DNA of 39,966 nucleotides from IOR16 sp963521065 (lineage in GTDB: Bacteria; Bacillota; Clostridia; Peptostreptococcales; Anaerovoracaceae): positions 1 to 39,966 of the forward strand of contig CAUQTI010000026.1 in assembly GCA_963521065.1 (NCBI GenBank), in the 5' to 3' direction. Both the position numbers and the translations under genes were made by a program. Below are positions 32,930-39,966 of this stretch, piece after piece. Numbering within the stretch: the stretch's first letter is position 1; each line of letters begins with the position of its first letter. The notes beneath the pieces are model-generated. The model saw only the letters and a program-made list of their open reading frames with translations, searched no databases and had not been told where the DNA came from.

Positions 32930-34876
32930 ATGAAATCAATACAAAACAAAATGAAAAAATACTTTATTATGATGGTACTGGCCGCAATCGTAACAATAAC
33001 AGCCATTTCCTCCATTCTATTTTATTTTAGCAGCAATGCTCAAATGCAGGAAGATGTAAGTGCATTGGCGGTTGCTTACTCTCAAGGTGTTCAAAATAAA
33101 ATTCAGGTTTATAAAAATGAAATCACTGTGGCAGCCTCGGTTTCGGAAATCACTTCTTCCGACTCAGCCGCACGAAACAAATTATTTTCCTCTTTGGCGG
33201 AAAAAGGCGGATTCAACTACCTCGCACTGGCAGACGCAAGCGGAAAAACCACAAAAGGAACGGATATTTCAAGTACGGATTATTTCCAGAAAGCAATGGA
33301 AGGCAAGACTTATATGTCTAGCCCGCTGAGGGATGAAAGCGATGGCTCGGTTATGATTATGCTGGCTACACCGATAAGCAACGCAACCGGATACAACGGC
33401 GTGTTGTATGCTTCACTTCCTTCTGATTTATTCAGTGAAATGGTAAGCGACATCAAAATTGGTGACGGCGGATATGGCTTTATCGTAGACAGTACCGGTG
33501 TAACCATCGGTCATCCGGACAAGACCGTTGTAGAAAATATGGTTAACTACATAGAAGAAGCCAAGACAGACAGTAGTTTCAAATTGGTATCAGCGGCAAT
33601 CAGCCGTATGATAAAAGGAGAAACAGGAATTGCACACACACAGTACAACGGTGTAAAAAGACTTGTGGGCTTTACCCCTCTAAACGGTGACGAAGGCTGG
33701 TCAATTGCGGTAACGATTCCGATTAAGCAGATTATGTCCAGCATCTATCGTACATTGTCAATATGTATTGCATTCAGCATCCTGCTAACTGCAATCAGTA
33801 TCTACATTGCCGGAAAAATATCACGCTCCATTACGCAACCCATTATTGGTGTAACGCAGCGAATTGAGCTTTTAGCAGAAGGCAATCTTTCCGAAGAAGT
33901 AATTGTCGTTTCAGGCAGGGATGAAATCGCAAGATTATCTTCTGCTCTGCAAGAAACCGTCACTCAGCTCAGAACCTATATAAAAGATATTACTACGGTA
34001 CTCTCTGCAATGGCAAACAATGATTTTACCGTAAAAAGCCGAGGAGAATACACCGGAGATTTTCTAGAAATCAATGCCGCATTTGAGCGTATTTTGGTTT
34101 CTCTAAATCAGAGCTTTTCTAAAGTCTCTTCCGCTGCGGTTCAAGTAAATGCCGGTGCGTTTCAGGTATCACAAGCGGCGATTTCCCTTGCAGGAGGCTC
34201 TACTCGCCAAGCTGCATCCATCGAAGAGCTTACCGATAAAATTGAAGAAATTGATGTAAAAGCTCGTGAAAATGTAGCGCAAGCGGATGATACCATCCCG
34301 TTATTTGCAGAAGTCAGCAAAGAATTCAAAGAAATTGGAACCTTAATGGAAAATATGCAGACCTCCATGAATGATATCTCTGCATCGGCGGAACAAATAA
34401 GAACGCTCACCGTAACGATTAATGGGATCGCCTCGCAGACGAACCTTCTGGCGTTAAATGCCGCAATCGAAGCTGCTCGAGCAGGAGAAGCCGGAAAAGG
34501 CTTTGCGGTTGTCGCCGCAGAAATTAAAAAGCTGGCCGAAATGTCAGCAGTGGCTACAAAACAGACAGACCAGCTTTTGGCGCAGTCAAATCAATCCATA
34601 GAAGAAGGTGTTGATGCTACGCAAAAGGTTTCTGATTCTTTATCCGGAGTAATTGAATTAGCCTCTAAATCAGAACAGGCTGTCACTTTAATGAGACAAT
34701 CTGCAACAGAGCAGTCTCAAGCTATCGCGAAGATCACAGAAGGACTTGAAAAAATATCCGAAGTGGTAGAGACAAACGCGGCTACCGCACAGGAAAGCTC
34801 CGCAGCCAGTGAAGAACTTTCCGCACAGTCTTCGGTGTTAAAGGAAGAAATCAGCAATTTCATTCTTTTGGGCTGA
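32930..34876 (+). CDS. Methyl-accepting chemotaxis protein
   Basis: 648 residues. Membrane helix at about 10-33, outer dCache-type sensor domain (about 35-270; YMSSPLRDESDGSVMIMLATPI, GYGFIVDSTG), second helix at about 276-298, HAMP domain to about 350, then the signalling coiled coil with the conserved tip IASQTNLLALNAAIEAARAG. It senses a small molecule, perhaps an amino acid, and controls CheA. AAGGAA precedes the ATG. No flagellar or other che genes in the window. Confidence 0.96.
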   Translation: MKSIQNKMKKYFIMMVLAAIVTITAISSILFYFSSNAQMQEDVSALAVAYSQGVQNKIQVYKNEITVAASVSEITSSDSAARNKLFSSLAEKGGFNYLALADASGKTTKGTDISSTDYFQKAMEGKTYMSSPLRDESDGSVMIMLATPISNATGYNGVLYASLPSDLFSEMVSDIKIGDGGYGFIVDSTGVTIGHPDKTVVENMVNYIEEAKTDSSFKLVSAAISRMIKGETGIAHTQYNGVKRLVGFTPLNGDEGWSIAVTIPIKQIMSSIYRTLSICIAFSILLTAISIYIAGKISRSITQPIIGVTQRIELLAEGNLSEEVIVVSGRDEIARLSSALQETVTQLRTYIKDITTVLSAMANNDFTVKSRGEYTGDFLEINAAFERILVSLNQSFSKVSSAAVQVNAGAFQVSQAAISLAGGSTRQAASIEELTDKIEEIDVKARENVAQADDTIPLFAEVSKEFKEIGTLMENMQTSMNDISASAEQIRTLTVTINGIASQTNLLALNAAIEAARAGEAGKGFAVVAAEIKKLAEMSAVATKQTDQLLAQSNQSIEEGVDATQKVSDSLSGVIELASKSEQAVTLMRQSATEQSQAIAKITEGLEKISEVVETNAATAQESSAASEELSAQSSVLKEEISNFILLG

Positions 34877-34920
34877 GGTATAGATGCAAATCATATCATT
34901 TACAGGAATATATCTAAATC

Positions 34921-34960
34921 AAAATAACAAAAGCACCTTTCGGGGTGCTTTTGTTATTTT
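34921..34960. terminator. Bidirectional terminator
   Basis: 17-bp perfect stem: AAAATAACAAAAGCACC (34921-34937), loop of 6, complement at 34944-34960. Between two convergent genes and rich in A and T at both ends. Confidence 0.93.
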
Positions 34961-34968
34961 GAGCAAAA

Positions 34969-37776
34969 CTAGCATTCAATTGGCATAAACATTACACCAA
35001 TCTTTCGAACAACTTTTCGCCCCCAGCTATCCGGGACAGCCTCATCGCCCAAGAGTGCACATATTTTATAGCCTTTTTTGCTTATTTCAAATGCATCTAC
35101 TCCTGTATCTCCGCCAAATGGTCCATATTTCGTTTTGTTCGTGTAAATCGTTAGATTTGTAACACAGCAATAGTAGACATCTTTTACAGCTCCTGTTATT
35201 TTTTCTATATACTCACCCTCCTTGAATCGGACAATCGTTTCACTTCCACCTGCTGGATTCCCAAAGAAAAATTTACTGTTATCCCCATAAATAAAGCCAA
35301 TTCCATCTAATATTTCCCCGCTCCTTATCTGAAATCCGGTGATATTCATGCAGTGGTTTTTCGCAAACAGACATCCGTCAAAATGAGTGCTTACTTCATT
35401 GCCAATTCCGCCTCTAAGCTCCGAAATATCAAGTACGTTACTGTGTTTTAGTTTTGAGAAATAAGTATTGCTATCCCAGCACAAATAAGAAATGCCCTCC
35501 TTCGGAAAGATGCTTTTCATTCGTTTTATATTGCGGTTTGCATCAACATAGATAATATCTTCCGCTTGATGGATTATGCAATCCCTTCCCCATAAATAAA
35601 ATTGGTTTCCAATGATTGTGAACGTTTTTTCGTTATGGTTTTCATCATAATACTTGATGTAGTTAGAATGGTGATGTGAGGTTTTGCTAATGCCGGTATG
35701 ACTGAACTCACTTACATTGTTTGTATCGAGTAAAACATAGCCGGTTGAGTTTCTCGGGTAAACCTGACACTGAAATTTATCTTTTCCCCTCATTGAAAAA
35801 TAGCTGTGAAAAAACGCTTCTCCGTACAGATAAGTTTCTCCGCTGGAGGCGACACCCAAAAGCGCGCCGATGCACATAATACTTGGGCCTTCTTGCGGTA
35901 TCGCCGAAAATTCACCGTTCCCATTGGTATTCGCAACCTTGTAATTCTTAAACGTCTTCTCGTCAGCAAAACAATAAATAACACCTTGATTCCTGAGAAG
36001 TTTGTTGTTTTTATCCTTAAGCGTAATCGTAATCTGCTTCGGAGTTGTAAAATCAAACCCGCTATACTGTATATCCTGTGATACCGCAGGATAAAAGAGA
36101 GGTTTTTCACGCCCAGCCGCAGAGCCAGACAAATGCTGTATGTATTCGCCCGTAATTTTGAAGATCGCGGAATCCTCTTTATACTCCACCTTGGCATCTT
36201 CGAAATCATATCCATCCCCGCCGTTTGCCAAATACTTGGTTATGCACATTAAAACAGTTTTATCCTTGTCCTTCGAAAAGTGAATCTCCTTAAGTGCAAT
36301 ACCTACCGTTTTACCGCACGTCAGTAATGCTCTGTCATCCAATACCATTTTTCTGCTTTGGCTGTCGTATCTGACAGTATACCGTATTCCACCCGTATTT
36401 AAAAATCCGCCGCTGCCTGACGTGATTTGTCCCGCGTTATATCGCAAGCCACTGATACTGTTATCCAGCACCTTTTTTAATTGTTCTATCGTTATGCGAA
36501 ATAGAACAAATCCACTTTCTTTTTCAGAGCCCAAAAGACTTGGCAGCGCATAATACAGCTTGTTCCCTGTAAGCGGTTCGCCAAAAGGAATCGAATCACG
36601 AACCCCGCCCCCATTTATACCTGCGACGATATAATCGCCTTCTATTATTCTGTCGGAATGATGCACACGTACCGAATGAATCATAGCCTCTGCCGTTAAT
36701 CTTCCAAAATTTGTATGGACATAACGCGTTATATTTAATGCCTCCAACATTTTAGGCGCATAGGGCTTCTCCTCGTTGATTGCGCCTCCCCACAGTGTCA
36801 TATTGGATCCACTCGCATAAACCGTCCCAAACGCTTTGTTAATTTCTTTTCTTATGACGTTTAAACGTTCAAGAACCTTTTCATCTTCGTGATAATGATT
36901 CAACTCACTGTTTGTGCGAAATGCTGTTTTGATTGTGAGCTTATTGCTGTCGTCAAATTCCAGTGTTATCTCACCGAAATATTTACTGTAGCAATCTGCC
37001 TGAAAACAAACAATCCCTGTGTCTTTTTCTGTTTCACTGTATTTTTCATGAGAGTGTCCGTCAATAATAAGGCTTATGTTTTCCGAACGAACTAAATCCA
37101 AGGTTAACTCCTTTATAAGGTCATCCGTGCTGTAGCCTGTCGTACTTCTGCCTATATGAGCCAGTAATATTACCGCATCAAAGCGATTTCGCCCATATTC
37201 TGACTTTGCATCAGCAATGGCGCTTTTAATCTCTTTGGCCACATCTTGTTTATTGATTTCAAAATCCCGCATCCGCGATATACTCATAGAGATCATTGGG
37301 GTGCATACACCTATAAAAAGAAGATGCTTTTCGGAAATTTTTTTATAAAAATACCGCCCATTTCCTCGATCTGTAATTTTCTTTTCCTGATAAACATGCC
37401 GTATGTAGTTTTGCCGGTTTCCGTCTGCCTGCTTCCACATAACATTTGCGCAGATATACGGCATTTGACTTTCTGCTATAATTTCATTCAGCTCGTGAGT
37501 ATCATCGGTGTCTTTTGAAATATTGTCAAATTCATGGTTGCCGATTGTAAGCGCATCGTATCCAACCGTGTTCATAAGCTGAACCGGATACAGCCCCTTT
37601 TTATAAACGGCCATCGGCGTCCCCTGTGTTGCATCACCTGCGTCCACCAGTAAGCAGTTTTCCAGTGATTTTTTATATGTGCTTAATTTTGCGTAGTTTA
37701 ATATTTCCGGTCCATCTTCACTTAGAAATCTGCCGTGGGCATCATTTGTCGTTAAAATAGTAATGACTGTAGACAT
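34969..37776 (-). CDS. 5'-nucleotidase-family phosphoesterase with C-terminal jacalin-like lectin domain
   Basis: 935 residues. Metallophosphoesterase domain (1-300) with all metal ligands: Asp12/His14 (NDAHG), Asp45/Asp48, Asn80-His81-Glu82 (GNHEFD), His207 and His241/His243 (DGHSH). 5_nucleotid_C domain about 335-540. A beta-rich middle follows, then residues about 788-935 look like a jacalin-like lectin (ITGFQIRSGEILDGIGFIYG, YGPFGG, final IGVMFMP). I see no signal peptide, which is odd for this family. AAGGAGGGG precedes the ATG. Promoter TTGATT (37923-37928), 16 nt, TACAAT (37901-37906) on the minus strand. Single gene. Confidence 0.88.
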   Translation of the reverse strand: MSTVITILTTNDAHGRFLSEDGPEILNYAKLSTYKKSLENCLLVDAGDATQGTPMAVYKKGLYPVQLMNTVGYDALTIGNHEFDNISKDTDDTHELNEIIAESQMPYICANVMWKQADGNRQNYIRHVYQEKKITDRGNGRYFYKKISEKHLLFIGVCTPMISMSISRMRDFEINKQDVAKEIKSAIADAKSEYGRNRFDAVILLAHIGRSTTGYSTDDLIKELTLDLVRSENISLIIDGHSHEKYSETEKDTGIVCFQADCYSKYFGEITLEFDDSNKLTIKTAFRTNSELNHYHEDEKVLERLNVIRKEINKAFGTVYASGSNMTLWGGAINEEKPYAPKMLEALNITRYVHTNFGRLTAEAMIHSVRVHHSDRIIEGDYIVAGINGGGVRDSIPFGEPLTGNKLYYALPSLLGSEKESGFVLFRITIEQLKKVLDNSISGLRYNAGQITSGSGGFLNTGGIRYTVRYDSQSRKMVLDDRALLTCGKTVGIALKEIHFSKDKDKTVLMCITKYLANGGDGYDFEDAKVEYKEDSAIFKITGEYIQHLSGSAAGREKPLFYPAVSQDIQYSGFDFTTPKQITITLKDKNNKLLRNQGVIYCFADEKTFKNYKVANTNGNGEFSAIPQEGPSIMCIGALLGVASSGETYLYGEAFFHSYFSMRGKDKFQCQVYPRNSTGYVLLDTNNVSEFSHTGISKTSHHHSNYIKYYDENHNEKTFTIIGNQFYLWGRDCIIHQAEDIIYVDANRNIKRMKSIFPKEGISYLCWDSNTYFSKLKHSNVLDISELRGGIGNEVSTHFDGCLFAKNHCMNITGFQIRSGEILDGIGFIYGDNSKFFFGNPAGGSETIVRFKEGEYIEKITGAVKDVYYCCVTNLTIYTNKTKYGPFGGDTGVDAFEISKKGYKICALLGDEAVPDSWGRKVVRKIGVMFMPIEC

Positions 37777-38088
37777 TGTTTCCCCTCCTTGATTAAATTT
37801 GGAGAATGCAAGCCATTACCCGATCTGCCTATTCTTTCGATTCTTCCCAAACGCTGAAGCAGCCTGTCTGACTTTCATTCTCTCTCCACTGTATCATTTC
37901 ATTGTAGCAGCTCGTAACCCCAAATCAATAGACTTACCGTAAACGACAAATTTCAGACGCGAATTGCACCTTTTCCACTGAACATCCTCATAAAAATCAA
38001 ATCTATCATTTCCTGCTGAGTCAATACACTAACCTGAACTAGAACAAGAGCACCTATCAAAAGGTGCTCTTTCACTTTTATTATTCAG
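37777..38088. other. Intergenic region with promoter and terminator
   Basis: 312 bp. Contains the promoter of the nucleotidase gene (37901-37928) and a 9-bp stem AGAGCACCT (38047-38055) with AGGTGCTCT (38062-38070), followed by a T-rich stretch, the likely terminator of the surface-protein gene ending at 38089. Otherwise nothing recognised. Confidence 0.65.
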
Positions 38089-39966
38089 TTAGTTTCTTGC
38101 ACTTTCCTTTTCAATTACAAATTCCACGAATCGGTGCAGGATTACACTGCTCTCAGCTCTGGTCGCACTTCCGGACGGATCAAATAAATTATCGTTTTTT
38201 CCATTCATAATGTCCGCAAGCTGGATTGCCTTCACTGCACTTGCAGCCCAAGTACTAATCTTTGTATTGTCGCTAAAATTCTTTTCTTCTTGAGAAACGG
38301 GGAGCCTATGCCCGGTTGCCTTGACGTAGTTTACCATCATGACTGCCATCTGCTCACGGGTAATTGTATTCGAAGGAGCAAATTTATTGCTGCCGATTCC
38401 TTGAACAATCCCTTTGTCAGCGGCCCACTCAATATATGGCATAGCGAGGGAATCCTTTGATACGTCTTTAAAACTACTCTGTTTGTATTCACTCACATCC
38501 ACACCGGACAATTTTCCAAGCGCCATTAAAAAGTCTGCTCTTGTAATCGCAGCATTCGGTGAAAATGTAGTTTCAGTTGTGCCGATAATCAGTCCGCGGT
38601 TTGCGACAAATTCTATATCATTCTTCGCCCAATGCACCGCCGTATCTGTAAAATTCGTAACCGGAGTTTTATATCCTATGCCGTAAATGGAGAACGTATT
38701 TCCGGTTCCGATGACCCAACCATCTTTATAGCCGGAATCCTCCATCCAGGATGGCTTCCCATCTGCTCCCACACGAACCATAGCCAGATACTCCGTTTTG
38801 TCAGAAGACAATGGTGTGTACTTAATTGCTCTTGTCATGCTGCCACTTCCAAAGTTCGTTATAGTTTTTACTTCGCCGGATTTTTTATAATTGATAACGA
38901 TATCCCAAGCCGTATTGTCACGGATCATTTTGCTGGCCGCATCGGACAACTTATCCTCACGGCTGGCAGACACCGTTACCGCCGTATTTATCTGCTTACT
39001 GATTTCCCGGATGGCTGCACGATCTAACCCAAGCTTAAGTTCTTTTGTAACGATAGATACCTCCTTCACATCGGAGGATTCTAAAAGTACCAGTGTATCT
39101 GCATCAAAGGTAATATTGACATCGTTTATATCTTTGGCTGTGCCAAATTGAAGCTCCAATGCAATATCACTTGAGTTTGCTTTATCCAATGCGGATTGTA
39201 CCATTTGTTTTGTAATTCCAGTGCTCAATGAACCGGATGCGGAAGGCTCATTGCTTAAATTCAGCGTTCCAAAGGAGGGCTTCTCCGCTTTGTCAAAGGT
39301 CCAATTCCAAGTGGACTTATTGGAAGAACGACTGCTGCTTTTAGAACCTGAACTGTTTACCGTAATCTGTATTATATTGCTGTATCCTGTACCCACACTA
39401 CTGGTGGCAAAGTAACGCAAATATTGCCCATTGTGGGTAAGTGACATAGAAGTAGCAGGATCAAACGCTGTCCAGTCACTGGTGCCATTTACGCTAATTT
39501 CCCAGCCTTGATCTGTAACAATAGTTCCATTGTCATTCATCGTAGGTATCGTAAGCGCTAATTGCTGCCCTGCGGTTACAGCTGCAGGAGCGATGATGGT
39601 CCCCACTGTTGGTGCGAGGTATACGGTGATTGCGGCTACATTGCTGGTTGCCGTAGCTGTTTTCGTACCGCTGACACCCTGATTGGTGTTCGTTACCACG
39701 CAGTAGTAATACTTGATTCCCACTGTTCTCGTATCCGGTGTATAGCTTGCACTGTTTGTTCCTACGACAGTGCCGTTTTCTGTGCTGTTTTCGTTATTTT
39801 CATACCATTTGTAGGACAGGGTTCCTCCGTCTCCTACGCTGGCTGACACTGCAAGGGCAGTTGCTGTCTCTCCTTGGTCGTAGGTAGCATTTTCCAGTGT
39901 TCCTGTAATGCTTGGTGTTTGTGCGTCCACAAGGGCATTCACCGTAATTGCGGCTACATTGCTGGT
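38089..39966 (-). CDS. S-layer-homology surface protein with Ig-like repeats (5' end outside window)
   Basis: Partial: 625 codons are open to the window edge, and the GTG at 39940-39942 is not a credible start because the frame continues into TSNVAAITV, identical to a stretch 318 bp (106 codons) downstream. So at least two Ig-like repeat units of about 106 residues are present (TLSYKWYENN pattern), followed by a Ser-rich linker, an unassigned domain and three SLH domains (FTDTAVHWAKNDIEF, FKDVSKDSLAMPYIEWAADKG, FSDNTKISTWAASAVKAI). Anchored to the cell wall. Related in layout to the split protein at 18059-21597. Confidence 0.92.
   Translation of the reverse strand, partial: TSNVAAITVNALVDAQTPSITGTLENATYDQGETATALAVSASVGDGGTLSYKWYENNENSTENGTVVGTNSASYTPDTRTVGIKYYYCVVTNTNQGVSGTKTATATSNVAAITVYLAPTVGTIIAPAAVTAGQQLALTIPTMNDNGTIVTDQGWEISVNGTSDWTAFDPATSMSLTHNGQYLRYFATSSVGTGYSNIIQITVNSSGSKSSSRSSNKSTWNWTFDKAEKPSFGTLNLSNEPSASGSLSTGITKQMVQSALDKANSSDIALELQFGTAKDINDVNITFDADTLVLLESSDVKEVSIVTKELKLGLDRAAIREISKQINTAVTVSASREDKLSDAASKMIRDNTAWDIVINYKKSGEVKTITNFGSGSMTRAIKYTPLSSDKTEYLAMVRVGADGKPSWMEDSGYKDGWVIGTGNTFSIYGIGYKTPVTNFTDTAVHWAKNDIEFVANRGLIIGTTETTFSPNAAITRADFLMALGKLSGVDVSEYKQSSFKDVSKDSLAMPYIEWAADKGIVQGIGSNKFAPSNTITREQMAVMMVNYVKATGHRLPVSQEEKNFSDNTKISTWAASAVKAIQLADIMNGKNDNLFDPSGSATRAESSVILHRFVEFVIEKESARN

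Overview
The window looks like a chromosome segment of an anaerobic, spore-forming Bacillota, most likely class Clostridia. The signs are moderate-to-low GC, strong GGAGG ribosome binding sites, intrinsic terminators, several Clostridia-type regulators (BlaI/BlaR1, Lrp, HxlR, TetR, MarR), S-layer-homology surface proteins, an AzlCD exporter and a GH18 hydrolase of the spore-associated type. Genus cannot be decided from the sequence.

Left end (1-9000): a complete type I-C CRISPR-Cas locus read right to left on the minus strand. The order is cas3, a 382-bp gap, cas5c-cas8c(cas11c inside)-cas7-cas4-cas1-cas2, a leader, and six identical 33-nt repeats that run towards the window edge. The gap between cas3 and cas5c holds the most interesting element. 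A single divergent CRISPR repeat (6368-6395) sits on the plus strand with the same 5' GT and nearly the same 11-nt 3' handle as the array repeat. The 16 nt directly after it (6396-6411) are identical to 6180-6195. That copy is directly preceded by a TTC (the usual I-C PAM) and lies on the -10 box of the cas5c operon promoter (-35 TTGACA, 17-nt spacer, -10 TATATT). This is the layout expected of a CreR-like, crRNA-mimicking RNA that would guide Cascade to repress its own operon with partial, non-cleaving complementarity. The same locus has an internal GTG start with a strong ribosome site for Cas11c, a long hairpin in the cas5c leader, a duplicated cas3 5' end, and TTG starts on cas1, cas2 and cas3.

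Middle (9000-18000): a glycine-rich hypothetical protein, tRNA-Arg(ACG), a MATE transporter behind a leader with an intrinsic terminator, azlC-azlD, a GH18 hydrolase, a blaR1-blaI pair with its operator, and a divergent Lrp regulator/AhpD-like pair with a shared operator.

Right part (18000-39966): two S-layer-homology surface proteins. The first is split by an 8-bp tandem duplication, and the second runs off the window. A MalT/LuxR-type regulator next to the first is broken by an internal deletion. Then come a TetR regulator/P1B-type metal ATPase pair, a PNPOx-like flavoprotein, a decayed NAD(P)-binding gene beside its HxlR regulator, a membrane protein-cytidylate kinase fusion, a MarR/acetyltransferase pair whose 5' ends are joined head to head by a deletion, an ASCH-like protein, an EFR1-type ferredoxin-flavodoxin protein, a chemoreceptor, and a 5'-nucleotidase with a C-terminal jacalin-like lectin domain. 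Several loci here are in decay, which contrasts with the intact CRISPR-Cas locus.
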